This document shows, piece by piece, positions 9,131 to 18,557 of a stretch of DNA of 64,000 bases (its first letter is position 1; each line of letters begins with the position of its first letter). The DNA lies in NCBI GenBank assembly GCA_050692055.1, contig JBOGTC010000072.1:15792-79791 (forward strand). The letters run 5' to 3'. This stretch comes from JBOGTC01 sp050692055. Lineage in GTDB: Bacteria > Chloroflexota > Limnocylindria > QHBO01. Made by a program: the position numbers and the translations under genes. The notes under the pieces are model-generated. The model searched no databases and was not told where the DNA came from. It saw only the letters and a program-made list of their open reading frames with translations.

Positions 9131-10059
9131 GTCGCACTTCCGCCGGGACCGGCTCGCTCGGCACCGTGGACCGCGGCGCCGATCGCCCCCGCCCACGTCC
9201 CGAGCTCCGCCGTCACGATCTCGACCTGCTCGAGGTCCGTGGTACGCACGCGGTCGCGCACCTCGTGGGCGATCGGCCCCAGCAGCAGATCCCCGGCAGC
9301 GGCCACTCCGCCGCCGATCACGACCCGATCGGGGGTCAGCACCACGATCAGGTTCGCGATGCCGATGCCGAGGTAGCGACCGATCTCGGCCAGCCCGGCC
9401 AGCGCCCGCTCGTCCCCGGCGCGGGCCGCGGTGACGGCCTCCTCGGCGGTCGCCGTTCCACAGGCCGCGGCAATCCGGCTCGCCCTAGCGAACGCCTCCA
9501 GGCAGCCCCGGCTGCCGCAGCCGCAGGCCGGACCTTCAGGGTCGATCGTCTGGTGGCCCACCTCGCCGGCCGTCCCATCGTGGCCCTGGTGGACGCGACC
9601 ATCGACCGCCACGAATCCGCCGACTCCGGTGCCGAGGACGAGGCCGACCATCGACGCCACGCCACGGCCCGCTCCGAGCCGCAGCTCGGCAAGGCCGAAG
9701 GCCCGGGCGTCGTTGATCAGGAAGGCCGGCACGTTCAGCCGCGCCGCGAGCGGCTGGGCGACGGACCTCCCCACCCACTCTCCCGGGACGTTGGGCAGGA
9801 AGCGTGTCGCACCGGTCTCGGCGTCGTAGAGGCCGGGGACGCCGAGGCCGATGGAGATCACGCCTGGCCAGGCCGAGATCACGGTGCGGCCGACCTCGCC
9901 GAGACGTCCGACCACGGCCTCCGGGCCCTCCGCGGCGTGTGTCGGGGTCTGGCCGCTGTCGAGCGTTCGCCAATCATCGCCCGCGTGCTCGACCACGGCC
10001 CACTTGATGTTCGTGGCGCCAAGGTCGAGCCCCAGGTGGCGAGAGGCATCCTCGCTCAT
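9127..10059 (-). CDS. ROK family sugar kinase
   Basis: 310 residues. The phosphate-binding loop DLGATNIKWAVV (11-22), the catalytic NDARAFG region (about 115-122), and the ROK zinc motif CGCGSRGCLEAF (C-x-C-G-x2-G-C) are all present, so this is a catalytically intact kinase rather than a regulator; there is no N-terminal helix-turn-helix. It likely phosphorylates the sugar imported by the adjacent ABC transporter, or an oxidised or isomerised derivative. The stop overlaps the GntR start by 4 nt, and it follows the second permease gene by 7 nt. Confidence 0.9.
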   Translation of the reverse strand: MSEDASRHLGLDLGATNIKWAVVEHAGDDWRTLDSGQTPTHAAEGPEAVVGRLGEVGRTVISAWPGVISIGLGVPGLYDAETGATRFLPNVPGEWVGRSVAQPLAARLNVPAFLINDARAFGLAELRLGAGRGVASMVGLVLGTGVGGFVAVDGRVHQGHDGTAGEVGHQTIDPEGPACGCGSRGCLEAFARASRIAAACGTATAEEAVTAARAGDERALAGLAEIGRYLGIGIANLIVVLTPDRVVIGGGVAAAGDLLLGPIAHEVRDRVRTTDLEQVEIVTAELGTWAGAIGAAVHGAERAGPGGSAT

Positions 10060-10066
10060 CTCGCGG

Positions 10067-11053
10067 TCACGCCTCCTCGGTGATCCGGGTGTAGGCCGCC
10101 GCGACCGCCAGGATGATGGCGCCGAACAGGACCTGGCGCACCGCCTGCGGTGCCTGCATCACGTTCAGCAGGGTGACGAGGACGGTCAGGATCACCGCGC
10201 CGACGATGCTGCCGGCGTACCCGCCGCGGCCACCGAAGATCGAGGTGCCGCCGATGACGGCCGCCGCCACCGACGGCAGGAGGTACGGGTCGACCAGGCG
10301 CCCGGTGGCGCTGCCGATGACGCCGGCATAGATGAGCCCGGCCAGCCCGGCCAGCACGCCGGAGATCAGGTAGAGCACGACGAGCACGCCGCCCACCCGG
10401 ACCCCGGCCAGCCGTGCGGCCAGCTCGTTGTCACCGACCGCGTACAGCAGGCGACCATAACCGGAGCGGTGCAGCGCGACGAGGATCACGGCGGCCAGCG
10501 GGATGAAGACGAGGAGGTTGTTGGGCAGGAGGCCCAGCAGCGTCTGCCCCCCGAGGAACGAGATCTCGGGCGGCACGCGCGTGCCGCCCGCGATGTTCGC
10601 GCGGGCGTAGACGTTGACGAGGCCGGCGACGATCAGGCTCGTGCTGATGGTCATGATCAGCGGGTGGACCCGGAATATCCCCACGCCGATGCCGTTGACC
10701 AGGCCGACTGCCGCCGCGGGAATGAGGGCCACGATCACCGCGCCGAACCAGCCGTATTCGCTGACGTTCGTCGCCATCACGTACGAGGCCATCGACGCGA
10801 CGACCGCGACCGACAGGTCGATGCCCCCGGTCAGCATCGTCATCGTCTGGCACGCCGCCAGGATCGCCAGCGGGACCGCGAAGCGGACCGTGCTCGAGGC
10901 CCAGCTGGCGCTCACGATGCCGGGCTGGACGATCTCGAGCAGGAGCACCAGGCCGGCGAGCAGCAGGAGGAGCGGGAGGATCGGTCGATCGCGCAGCCAG
11001 CCGCGCGCGGTGCCCAGCGACCGACGGCCCGCCGTGGCGGCCTGGAGGCTCAT
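10067..11053 (-). CDS. Ribose-type (CUT2) ABC transporter permease
   Basis: 328-residue inner-membrane permease with nine or ten helices and the BPD_transp_2 signatures MLTGGIDLSV (early) and GGTSIFGGRGG (late). ATG 11053 overlaps the stop of the preceding permease (ATGA). An open frame continues far upstream through the preceding permease gene but lacks hydrophobic character there, so it is not part of this protein. It forms a heterodimeric channel with the next permease, as expected for a CUT2 importer with two permease genes. Confidence 0.93.
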   Translation of the reverse strand: MSLQAATAGRRSLGTARGWLRDRPILPLLLLLAGLVLLLEIVQPGIVSASWASSTVRFAVPLAILAACQTMTMLTGGIDLSVAVVASMASYVMATNVSEYGWFGAVIVALIPAAAVGLVNGIGVGIFRVHPLIMTISTSLIVAGLVNVYARANIAGGTRVPPEISFLGGQTLLGLLPNNLLVFIPLAAVILVALHRSGYGRLLYAVGDNELAARLAGVRVGGVLVVLYLISGVLAGLAGLIYAGVIGSATGRLVDPYLLPSVAAAVIGGTSIFGGRGGYAGSIVGAVILTVLVTLLNVMQAPQAVRQVLFGAIILAVAAAYTRITEEA

Positions 11054-12051
11054 GCCGTTCTCCTGCGCAGGGTGAGGTACGCGCCCACCATCACCACTGC
11101 CACCATGATCACGCCCTGGATGACCTGCGAGTAGGCCGGCTCGACCCCCAGGAACGTGAGATCGGCCCGGATGAGGCCGAGGATGTAGATGCCCACGATC
11201 GGTCCCAGCAGGCCGCCGCGACCGCCCGCCAGGCTCACGCCGCCGAGGACGATGGCCGCCACGCTCAGCAGGAGGTAGGGGCCGGGAATGGGCGTGCCGA
11301 TGCCCGTGCTGGCGGTGAGGGCCAGGCCGCCGAGCGCGGCGAAGAATCCGGTGAGGGCATAGGCCGCGATCTTCGTGCGAGCAACGCCCACGCCGCTGCG
11401 GAAGGCGGCAAGCTGGTTGCTGCCGATGGCGTAGATCGACAGCCCCAGGCGCGAGCGGCGCAGCGGGATCCAGATGATCCCGACGATGAGGAGCAGCGCG
11501 ACGAGGGCTCGCGGGACGATCTCGGGGCCGATGTGCCCGGTGATGAGCTCGCGCAGCCACGGCGCCGATCCACCGCCGGGCGTCCCGAGCACCAGCAGCG
11601 CGACGCCGGCCCACACGAACAGCATGGCCAGCGTCACGACGATGTCGGGCACGCGGCTCACGACGACGAGCGTGCCGTTGATGGTGCCGATGACGACGCC
11701 GAGCAGCAGGACGAGCAGGACGATCAGCACCGACGCCTCGGGGCTGGCGTTCAGCAGCAGGACCGCGGCGGTGACGTTCGTGAGGGCCATCACCGAGCCG
11801 ATCGACAGGTCGATGCCGCCGGAGATGACCGCGATCGCCTGCCCGGCGGCGGCGAAGGCGACCGGCAGCGACGCGATGGCGAGGGCGCTCAGCTCGTAGG
11901 TCGGCCGCACGAGCTTCGTGGCGACCAGGAGCACCAGGAAGATGGCGATCAACCCGACGGTCCATGCGTCGCCACGCACGGCACGGGCGATCAAGCCCCG
12001 CGCTGCCGCACGGTCGACGCGCCGTCCGCGGGCGGGCGCGGCTTCGGTCAC
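11050..12051 (-). CDS. Ribose-type (CUT2) ABC transporter permease
   Basis: 333 residues. After a charged N-terminus (about 40 residues) come nine or ten membrane helices with AVISGGIDLSIG and LGGVSLAGGRGG, the conserved CUT2 permease motifs. Paralogous to the permease encoded immediately downstream. It overlaps the ATPase stop by 4 nt and the next permease start by 4 nt, so the three genes are tightly coupled. Confidence 0.93.
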   Translation of the reverse strand: MTEAAPARGRRVDRAAARGLIARAVRGDAWTVGLIAIFLVLLVATKLVRPTYELSALAIASLPVAFAAAGQAIAVISGGIDLSIGSVMALTNVTAAVLLLNASPEASVLIVLLVLLLGVVIGTINGTLVVVSRVPDIVVTLAMLFVWAGVALLVLGTPGGGSAPWLRELITGHIGPEIVPRALVALLLIVGIIWIPLRRSRLGLSIYAIGSNQLAAFRSGVGVARTKIAAYALTGFFAALGGLALTASTGIGTPIPGPYLLLSVAAIVLGGVSLAGGRGGLLGPIVGIYILGLIRADLTFLGVEPAYSQVIQGVIMVAVVMVGAYLTLRRRTA

Positions 12052-13589
12052 GCCACGCCACCGGGGCGGGCCGCCGTGGCGGACGCTTCCCGACCCGCAG
12101 CGCCGACCGCTGGAAGGCCGTGCGCGGCGCGGAGAAGCGTCGGCTCGTCGGCGACGGATGCCGGCAGCTCGTCCACCACGCGCCCGCCATAGATCACCAG
12201 CGTGCGATCACAGGCCCGCTGGATCTCGCCGAGCTCCGAGGTGAGGAGCAGGACCGCTGCGCCGGCCGCGGCGAGCTCCCGCACCAGCTGGTAGATCTCC
12301 TGCTTCGTGCGGATGTCGATGCCGCGGGTCGGGTCGTAGAAGAGGAAGGTGCGCACGCCGCCGGCGAGCCAGCGCGCGATCGTCACCTTCTGCTGGTTGC
12401 CACCGGAAAGGCGCCGGACCTCCGACTGCGCCCGCGTCTCGATCTGGAGGCGCCTGATCGCGCCGCCGACCCGCCGGTTCTCCGCAGCCCCGTTGATGAG
12501 CCCCCAGTCTCGAAGGCCGGCGACCCGCGGCAGACCGATGTTCTCGCGCACCGAGCGCTGCATGAGGAGGGCGGCCGATCGATCGGCCGGCACCAGCACC
12601 ACGCCGGCGCGAATCGCATCGGCCGGGTGCCGAAAGTGCACTGTCGATCCATCCACAACGATCTCGCCCGAGCTCGGGCGGACCTGGCCGGAGAGCACGT
12701 CGAAGAGCTCATCCTGGCCCTGGCCTTCGAGGGCGACCAGCCCGAGCACCTCGCCGGCATGGAGATCGAACGAGACGTCGCTCAAGTTGTTGGCCGCCGT
12801 GAGGTTCCGTGCCGAGAGGCGTGGCGTCGCGTCCCTCGCGATCGGGGGTCCGCTCGGAGCCGCCGTCGGCGTGAGGGCCAGGTCGCCGTCCTCGGCCGCC
12901 GGGCCGAGCATCAGCCCCACGATCTCGTCCTCGGCGCCGGGCGCTACCTCGACGACGCCGACCGTCCTTCCATCGCGCAGGACCGTCGCGCGGTCGCATA
13001 GCCCGGCGACCTCGAGCATTCGATGAGAGATGAAGATCACGGACCGATCGGTCCCGCGCTGGCGCGACACGACCTCGAGCACGCGCGCGGTGAGGTCCGC
13101 CGGGAGCGCGGCGGTGATCTCGTCGAGGAGGAGGACGTCAGGCTCGATGGCGAGCGCGCGCGCGAGATCGATGACGCGCAGTGTCGCCAGGGGGAGATGG
13201 CGGGCCAGTGCCTTCAGATCGAGCCTCGAGATCCCGAGATCGGCCATCTGCGAAACGAACGGATCGAGTGGGGTCTCGGTCAGGGTGAGGTTCTCGAGAA
13301 CGGTGAGGTCCGGCACGATGGCCGGCTCCTGGTAGACGGAGACCATGCCCGTACGGCGCGCCTCCGCGGGCGAATGAACGATCCGGGGCTGGCCCCGCAG
13401 CAGGATCGTTCCTGCGTCCGGCCTGACGGCCCCGGTGAGCACCTTGACGAGCGTGCTCTTGCCAGCCCCGTTCGCGCCCATGAGGGCGTGGATCTCGCCG
13501 GGGCGAATCGCCAAGGACGCGTCGCGCAGCGCCGCCACGGCGCCGTAGTGCTTCACGACGCCGCTCACGTCGAGCAGGAGCTCGGTCAT
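12048..13589 (-). CDS. Sugar ABC transporter ATP-binding protein (two NBDs, RbsA/MglA-like)
   Basis: 513 residues with two tandem nucleotide-binding domains. The first has Walker A GANGAGKST (about 38-46) and Walker B DVLLLDEIT. The second has a degenerate Walker A region (LVALEGQGQDELF), a signature LSGGNQQKVTIARWL and Walker B FLFYDPTRGID. A degenerate second P-loop is normal for this family, and the GQGQ form resembles the nucleoside/BmpA-associated subgroup. A stem-loop separates it from the upstream binding-protein gene. Confidence 0.93.
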   Translation of the reverse strand: MTELLLDVSGVVKHYGAVAALRDASLAIRPGEIHALMGANGAGKSTLVKVLTGAVRPDAGTILLRGQPRIVHSPAEARRTGMVSVYQEPAIVPDLTVLENLTLTETPLDPFVSQMADLGISRLDLKALARHLPLATLRVIDLARALAIEPDVLLLDEITAALPADLTARVLEVVSRQRGTDRSVIFISHRMLEVAGLCDRATVLRDGRTVGVVEVAPGAEDEIVGLMLGPAAEDGDLALTPTAAPSGPPIARDATPRLSARNLTAANNLSDVSFDLHAGEVLGLVALEGQGQDELFDVLSGQVRPSSGEIVVDGSTVHFRHPADAIRAGVVLVPADRSAALLMQRSVRENIGLPRVAGLRDWGLINGAAENRRVGGAIRRLQIETRAQSEVRRLSGGNQQKVTIARWLAGGVRTFLFYDPTRGIDIRTKQEIYQLVRELAAAGAAVLLLTSELGEIQRACDRTLVIYGGRVVDELPASVADEPTLLRAAHGLPAVGAAGREASATAARPGGVA

Positions 13590-13615
13590 GGGCCAGGCTA
13601 CCTGATGGCTGTGGT

Positions 13616-13641
13616 GGGGTGCCGGCTAGCGCCGGCACCCC
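13616..13641 (-). terminator. Intra-operon stem-loop between binding protein and ATPase genes
   Basis: GGGGTGCCGGC-loop of four-GCCGGCACCCC is a perfect 11-bp stem in the 73-nt gap between the binding-protein stop and the ATPase start. Such a structure in ABC operons typically stabilises the upstream mRNA or partly terminates, giving more binding protein than membrane complex. There is no long U-tract, so full termination is unlikely. Confidence 0.7.
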
Positions 13642-13662
13642 TTGCTCGCGATGGACCGTACG

Positions 13663-14712
13663 TTACGGGCCCTCGCAGGCGAGGATCTGCTCCTTCGTGT
13701 ACGTGGTCCAGTCGGGAATGCTGATGCCGAGCGGCCAGGTCGCATCGATATCCGGATCGTTGGCCTCGCCGAGCTGCGCCATCCCATCGTCGTTGTTGTT
13801 GGCCCACAGCTGCGGCTCCATCAGCACCGCGGTCTCCTCGGGAGCCTCGCCGCCCAGGATCTGAATGGCCAGCGTGACGCCGGCACCGCCGACCGAGGCG
13901 GGATTGGTGACGGCCGCGCCGACCAGCCCGTCGACCTCCAGCAGCTGCTGGACGAAGCCGGCGTTGTCGGCGCCGACGATGGGCACCAGGTCCGCGTCGG
14001 CGGCGACCAGGGCGTCGACGATGACGTTGTCGATGCCGGAGGTCCAGATCCCGTCAAACGCAGTCCCGGTGGCCAGGAAGTCGTTGATCTGCTGGGTGCC
14101 GGTGGCCTGGTCCCAGCCGGTGTGGACCTCGTGCACCACGTTGATCCCGGGGTTCTCGTCCAGGGCACGCTGGAACCCGACGTCGCGGTCATCATCCGCC
14201 GGATGACCGGCGAAGCCGCGCATGTAGACCACGTCGCCCTCGCCGCCGAGCGTCTCGAACAGCCACGAGGCGCCGAGGTAGGCGTACTCCTCCTGGTCGT
14301 TGCTGATCAGGTAGGCGGACGGCTCGGTCACGGCCTGGTCGACCGAGATGACCGGGATGCCCGCTGCATCGGCCTCGGCCAGGGCGGCGTTCACCGCATC
14401 CGGGCTGACCGGGTTGACGATGATGGCGTCCACTTCGGCGGCGATCAGGTTCCGCAAGTCCTCGAGCTGGCCGGCGGCGTCGGTGTCGCGATGGTTCACC
14501 GTCAGCTCCGCGACCTCACCTGACACGAGCGACTGAGCACGGATCGAGCAGATCATCTCCTCGCGCCAGCCGTTGTTGGTCAGCGTGTTGGAGACACCGA
14601 TGTGGTAGTCGCCGTCGCCGTCGCCGTCCCCTTGCTGCGCGGTGCAGCCGGCGATGACGAACACCGCGGCAAGACCCGCGGCCAGCGTCCGGCTCCGCTT
14701 GAATACGTTCAT
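13663..14712 (-). CDS. Sugar ABC transporter substrate-binding lipoprotein
   Basis: 349 residues. A lipoprotein signal peptide (MNVFKRSRTLAAGLAAVFV) ends in the lipobox IAGC, after which a Gly/Asp linker precedes a Peripla_BP_4 (ribose/galactose-type) domain. Characteristic elements are GVSNTLTNNGWREEM, VDAIIVNPVSPDAV, IPVISVDQAV and VGADNAGFVQQL. ATG 14712 is preferred because it has an AAGGAG Shine-Dalgarno; the longer in-frame version would put 48 residues before the signal peptide. The lipid anchor fits a monoderm or a Gram-positive-like envelope. The substrate is probably a pentose-like or modified sugar, judged by family and neighbours only. Confidence 0.93.
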   Translation of the reverse strand: MNVFKRSRTLAAGLAAVFVIAGCTAQQGDGDGDGDYHIGVSNTLTNNGWREEMICSIRAQSLVSGEVAELTVNHRDTDAAGQLEDLRNLIAAEVDAIIVNPVSPDAVNAALAEADAAGIPVISVDQAVTEPSAYLISNDQEEYAYLGASWLFETLGGEGDVVYMRGFAGHPADDDRDVGFQRALDENPGINVVHEVHTGWDQATGTQQINDFLATGTAFDGIWTSGIDNVIVDALVAADADLVPIVGADNAGFVQQLLEVDGLVGAAVTNPASVGGAGVTLAIQILGGEAPEETAVLMEPQLWANNNDDGMAQLGEANDPDIDATWPLGISIPDWTTYTKEQILACEGP

Positions 14713-14806
14713 TCCGTTGAGCTCCTTCTCTCCGATGCGCCGGCTCCACTCGGGGACGCCGGTCCACTCCGCTTGAATGAGACGCTCCGTCTCGGTCGTA
14801 GCTTCG

Positions 14807-15583
14807 TCATTCACCTCCTGCTGGCTGGTCGATCGCGCGGGCGATGCGCCGGGCATGCTCTCGATAGGCCTGGTCGAACAGCGTCCGGGATCGCGTCTCG
14901 CCCACGACTGACGCGCGGCTGATGACCGGGAGCATCGCGTCCCGATCCACGAGAAGCTCGGCGACCCGAACCTTCAGGGAGTTCACGATGGCGACCGCCG
15001 CCAGGGTCGAGCCCGGCCCCACCGGCGTGTCGAGCCCCTCGACGGCGCACAGCGCATCCGCGTGCGGCGTGCACAGGTCGATCACGAGGTCTGCATCGTC
15101 GAGCAGGCGGCCTCCCACCAGCGCGGACGGCTCGTCTGCCATCGACTGCGCGACCGAGGTCACTGCGATCACACGCAGCCCTCGCCGGCGCGCGCCTCGC
15201 GCCAGCTCGACGGGCACGGCCGACAGGCCGCTGGCCGAGAAGACGATCATCACGTCGCGCGGCCCGAAGCTGAAGTTCGAGAGGATCACCTCGGCCAGCC
15301 CCGGCGTGCGCTCGATGAACATCGCCTGGCGCTGGCCGTTCGCTCCGACCACCTGGGTGTGAAACGTCATCGACAGCTCGACGATCGGGTTGAACCCCGG
15401 GTACGAGCCGTAGCGCGGGAACATCTCCTCTACCGGGATGCGAGAGTGGCCCGTGCCGAACAGGTGGACGAGCCCTCCGGCGCTGATGGCGTCGGCGCAC
15501 CATTCGCTGGCCCGCTCCACCGCCTCGGCCTGCGTCGTGGCGAGGCGCTCGAGCAGCGTCGCGGCCTCCTCGAGCCAGGACAT
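14807..15583 (-). CDS. UPF0309-type SIS domain sugar isomerase-like protein
   Basis: 258 residues with a single SIS (phosphosugar-binding) fold. The first phosphate loop reads LVHLFGTGHSRIPVEE, and VIVFSASGLSAVP gives the second conserved Ser-rich loop. It matches the UPF0309/SIS_2 group that recurs next to sugar ABC transporters. Members are predicted phosphosugar isomerases or binding proteins, with little biochemical proof. ATG 15583 overlaps the aldolase stop (ATGA). An open frame extends upstream across the aldolase gene in another frame and is not used. Confidence 0.85.
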   Translation of the reverse strand: MSWLEEAATLLERLATTQAEAVERASEWCADAISAGGLVHLFGTGHSRIPVEEMFPRYGSYPGFNPIVELSMTFHTQVVGANGQRQAMFIERTPGLAEVILSNFSFGPRDVMIVFSASGLSAVPVELARGARRRGLRVIAVTSVAQSMADEPSALVGGRLLDDADLVIDLCTPHADALCAVEGLDTPVGPGSTLAAVAIVNSLKVRVAELLVDRDAMLPVISRASVVGETRSRTLFDQAYREHARRIARAIDQPAGGE

Positions 15584-16335
15584 CAGTACTCGGCCTCGCC
15601 CGGCGCGGGCGCGGTGGCGTCGGAAGATCCGCCCGCCTTGCGGGCCCGGAAATCGTCCAGGATCGGCTTCGTCTGGGTCGCACCGATGCGCGTCGCGCCG
15701 AGCGCCATCACCGCCAGCAGATCGTCGAGCGTGCGAACCCCGTGCGCCGCCTTGACCTGGACGTGCGAGGCAACGGAGCGGCGCATCAGCGCGAGATCCT
15801 CGTGGGTCGCGCCGCTCGGCGCGTAGCCGGTCGAGGTCTTCACGAAATCGGCTCCGGCGGACTCGGCCAGGCGGCAGCCGCGCACCTTCTCGGCATCGGT
15901 CAGGTAGGCGTTCTCGAGGATGACCTTGACGATCGCGCCTGCCTCGTGGGCCACCTCGACGACCGCCGCGATCTCGCCGCGAACGTCCTCGTCGCGGCCG
16001 GAGCGCAGGGCGCCGATGTTGATCACCATGTCGAGCTCGGTGGCGCCCTGGTCGAGCGCCGTGCGGGCCTCGAAGACCTTCGTCGCGGTCGTCGAGCTGC
16101 CGTGCGGGAAGCCGACGACAGTTCCCACCGCGACGTCCGTGCCGTCGAGGATCGCCCTGGCGCGGACGACGTCCGCCGGACGAACGCAGACCGATGCGAC
16201 GTCGTACTCGGCGGCGAGCCGGCAGCCTTCCTCGATGAAGGCGTCGTCGAGCTCCGGCTTCAGCAGGGAGTGGTCGATCGTCTTGGCCAGGTCGCGCTCG
16301 GTGACGTCGTCGATGGAAAGGCTCATGGCGCTCAC
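15583..16335 (-). CDS. deoC: Deoxyribose-phosphate aldolase family protein
   Basis: 250-residue class I aldolase. The Schiff-base lysine is in DFVKTSTGYAP, the second conserved lysine is in VQVKAAHGVRT, and the substrate aspartate region ELDMVINIG is present. In characterised DeoC enzymes the product is glyceraldehyde 3-phosphate plus acetaldehyde. In this context of dehydrogenase, epimerase and SIS protein the substrate could be a different 2-deoxy or keto-sugar phosphate. GTG 16335 overlaps the upstream stop (GTGA); ATG 16326 is an equally plausible start. Confidence 0.88.
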   Translation of the reverse strand: MSAMSLSIDDVTERDLAKTIDHSLLKPELDDAFIEEGCRLAAEYDVASVCVRPADVVRARAILDGTDVAVGTVVGFPHGSSTTATKVFEARTALDQGATELDMVINIGALRSGRDEDVRGEIAAVVEVAHEAGAIVKVILENAYLTDAEKVRGCRLAESAGADFVKTSTGYAPSGATHEDLALMRRSVASHVQVKAAHGVRTLDDLLAVMALGATRIGATQTKPILDDFRARKAGGSSDATAPAPGEAEY

Positions 16336-17246
16336 TTGATATACGGGCGCAGAACGTCGCGGGCGATGAGGAAGCCGCGCTTGACGAGCTCGTCGGTGGC
16401 CTCGAAGTCGCGATCCTCGTGCTCGATGGCGACGTCGCCGTCGTACCCCGCTCGGTACAGGGCCGAGAAGATCCGGCCCCAGTCGGCATCCCCGAGGCCG
16501 GGTAAACGCGGGATCTGCCAGCCGATGCCCGACGAGAGCGTGCCTCGCTCGTAGAGGCCGTCACGGTCGATCATGACGTCCTTCGCCTGCACGTGGAGGA
16601 TGTGCGGTCCGAACTCGCGGATGAACCGCTCCTGGTCGATCATCAGCCATACGAGGTGAGACGGGTCGTAGTTCAACCCGACCGTGTCGCCCCACTCGGC
16701 GATGATCCGGCGCCAGATGTGGGGCGACCAGGCGATGTTGTGGCCGCCCGGCCACTCATCGTCGCTGAAGATCATGGGGCAGTTCTCGATCGTGACCTTC
16801 ACGCCGTTGTCCTGCGCGTGACTCACGATCTCAGGCCACACCTCGAGGGCGATCTCCCAGTTCTGGTCCTGGGTCTTCGTGGCGTCGCCGCCCATGAAGG
16901 TGTTGGCGAAGGGCACGCCCATGCGGCCGGCGGCGGTGATGACCTGCTTGAGGTGCGCGATCATCTGCTCGCGCTGCGCGGGATCCGGATGCAGCGGATT
17001 CGGATAGTAGCCGAGCCCGGAGATCGACAGGCCCTTGGCGGCGAGCTCGTCCACGATCTCCCGGCCGCGAGCCTCCGACAGATCCGTGACATCGATGTGC
17101 GAGGTCCCGGCGTAGCGGCGGGTCGGCCCCTTCGACGTCGGCCAGCAGGCGATCTCGAGGCTGTCGAAGCCGCTGTCAGCCGCCCAGTCCGCGACGTCGG
17201 TGAGCGTGGCGTCCGGAAACGGGGCGGTAAGCAGCCCGAGCCTCAT
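16332..17246 (-). CDS. Sugar phosphate isomerase/epimerase (xylose isomerase-like TIM barrel)
   Basis: 304 residues of the AP-endonuclease-2/IolE-like family. The fold starts MRLGLLTAPFP. Candidate metal ligands are the Glu in VTIENCP, the Asp and His in NYDPSHLVW, the His in ILHVQAKD and the Glu in VAIEHED, the usual Glu/Asp/His/Glu set. It is coupled to the dehydrogenase gene by a 4-nt overlap. Role: interconversion of an oxidised or epimeric sugar between import and phosphorylation, or dehydration as in IolE. The sequence does not distinguish these. Confidence 0.87.
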   Translation of the reverse strand: MRLGLLTAPFPDATLTDVADWAADSGFDSLEIACWPTSKGPTRRYAGTSHIDVTDLSEARGREIVDELAAKGLSISGLGYYPNPLHPDPAQREQMIAHLKQVITAAGRMGVPFANTFMGGDATKTQDQNWEIALEVWPEIVSHAQDNGVKVTIENCPMIFSDDEWPGGHNIAWSPHIWRRIIAEWGDTVGLNYDPSHLVWLMIDQERFIREFGPHILHVQAKDVMIDRDGLYERGTLSSGIGWQIPRLPGLGDADWGRIFSALYRAGYDGDVAIEHEDRDFEATDELVKRGFLIARDVLRPYIK

Positions 17247-18439
17247 GGCCTGTTCTCCGCTGCGATCGCGTGGCTCAGCTCGGCACGCCTGACCTCGGTC
17301 CAGCGGCCGGCGCGCGCGCTGTCGGCGACGGCGTCGCCGACCAGCATCTCGTCGTGGCCATCAGCGAAGGTCGGATAGGCCGGACAGTCGGCGGGCCGGC
17401 CCGCGCCCACGTCCGCGTACACCGCGCGGAAGAGCGAGCGGAACGTGTCGGCGAATCCCTCCACGTGGCCAGCGGGAAGCGCCGATGCCGCCTGCCCGGC
17501 CCCTCCCATGAGCGCGGGATTACGGATCAGGATCTCGTTCGCGCGGTCCCGATGCCCGATCCACAGCTGGTCGGGTTGCTCCGAGTCCCAGGCGGCGGCT
17601 GCCGTCGAGCCGTCGATCTCGTATTGCAGCGAGTTCTTGCGGCCCGGGCTGAGCTGGCTGATGGCGACGCTTCCCCGCGCGCCGTTCTCGAAGCGGAGCA
17701 GGATGGTGGCGATGTCCTCGGTCTGGATCTCGCGCTCGACCGTCTCCGCCGCGCGCTCGGTCGAGAAGGTCTCGACCGGGCCCGATGGCTGGCGACGCAC
17801 GGGGATGAAGGTGGCGAGGTCGGCCATCACGCTCACGATGCGCTGGCCACTGATGAAGCCGATGAGATCGAGCCAGTGCGAGCCGATGTCGCCGACGGCG
17901 CGCAGCGCGCCGCCGCGGTCGGGCTCCAGCCGCCAGTTCCAGTCGGTCTCGAGCAGCAGCCAGTCCTGGAAGTAGCGGCCGGTGACGAGCCGAACGTCGC
18001 CGAGCGCGGCGTCGCCCACCAGCTCATGCAGGTGCTGGTTGAGCGGATAGAACCGGATGTTGAAGTTCACGGCATTGACGCGACCGCTCTCCGCCGCAAG
18101 GCGCACGAGCTCGGCGGATTCGATCGACGTCATGGCCAGCGGCTTCTCGCAGACCACGTGACGCCCGGCGGCGAGGATCTCGCGCACCTGCGCGTGGTGG
18201 ACATGGTTTGGGGAGGTGACGTGCACGATCTCGACGCGCTCGTCGGCGAGCAGGTCGGCAAGGCTGGCGTAGGCCCGTGGGATGCCGAGCTGCTCGGCAC
18301 GCACCGCCGCGCGCTCGGGCGTGGAGCCCAGCAACCCATGGATCTGGACGCCCAGCCTGCGCAGCGCCTCGATGTGGACCGTCCCGATGAAGCCGCTGCC
18401 GATCACCGCGGCGCCGATCTCGTTCGGGCGCTCAGGCAT
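17243..18439 (-). CDS. Gfo/Idh/MocA family NAD(P)-dependent sugar dehydrogenase
   Basis: 398 residues. The Rossmann motif AVIGSGFIGTVH (11-22) is followed by the family motif CEKPLAMT at about residues 98-105, whose lysine is catalytic. DIGSHWLDLIGF supplies the catalytic-site histidine. This is the first gene of the minus-strand sugar operon, so its upstream region (18440-18571) should carry the operon promoter. Substrate unknown; the family oxidises inositols, hexoses and glycosides. Confidence 0.9.
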   Translation of the reverse strand: MPERPNEIGAAVIGSGFIGTVHIEALRRLGVQIHGLLGSTPERAAVRAEQLGIPRAYASLADLLADERVEIVHVTSPNHVHHAQVREILAAGRHVVCEKPLAMTSIESAELVRLAAESGRVNAVNFNIRFYPLNQHLHELVGDAALGDVRLVTGRYFQDWLLLETDWNWRLEPDRGGALRAVGDIGSHWLDLIGFISGQRIVSVMADLATFIPVRRQPSGPVETFSTERAAETVEREIQTEDIATILLRFENGARGSVAISQLSPGRKNSLQYEIDGSTAAAAWDSEQPDQLWIGHRDRANEILIRNPALMGGAGQAASALPAGHVEGFADTFRSLFRAVYADVGAGRPADCPAYPTFADGHDEMLVGDAVADSARAGRWTEVRRAELSHAIAAENRP

Positions 18440-18536
18440 CTAGATGACTAGACTTTTGCGGCATCGTGAACGGGGGAAGGCGGCCCGGAATTGCACCATC
18501 TGATCGTACTTTGGCCTGTCAATGGCAAAAGCCCGT

Positions 18537-18555
18537 CCTCCCTGGATGAGGGAGG
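18537..18555. promoter_or_regulatory. Inverted repeat, candidate operator of the ROK regulator
   Basis: CCTCCCT-GGATG-AGGGAGG, a perfect 7-bp dyad lying 2 nt upstream of the TATGAT box of the ROK gene. A protein bound here would block the promoter, consistent with autorepression. No binding specificity is known. Confidence 0.5.
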
Positions 18556-18557
18556 GC

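Noticed and set aside
10067..12190. Single 707-codon frame covering two permease genes
   Set aside because: Its first half is Arg/His-rich antisense-like sequence of another frame over the first permease; the real product starts at ATG 11053.
15584..16564. Upstream extension of the SIS gene
   Set aside because: It is the aldolase gene read out of frame; ATG 15583 has the overlap and the conserved start.
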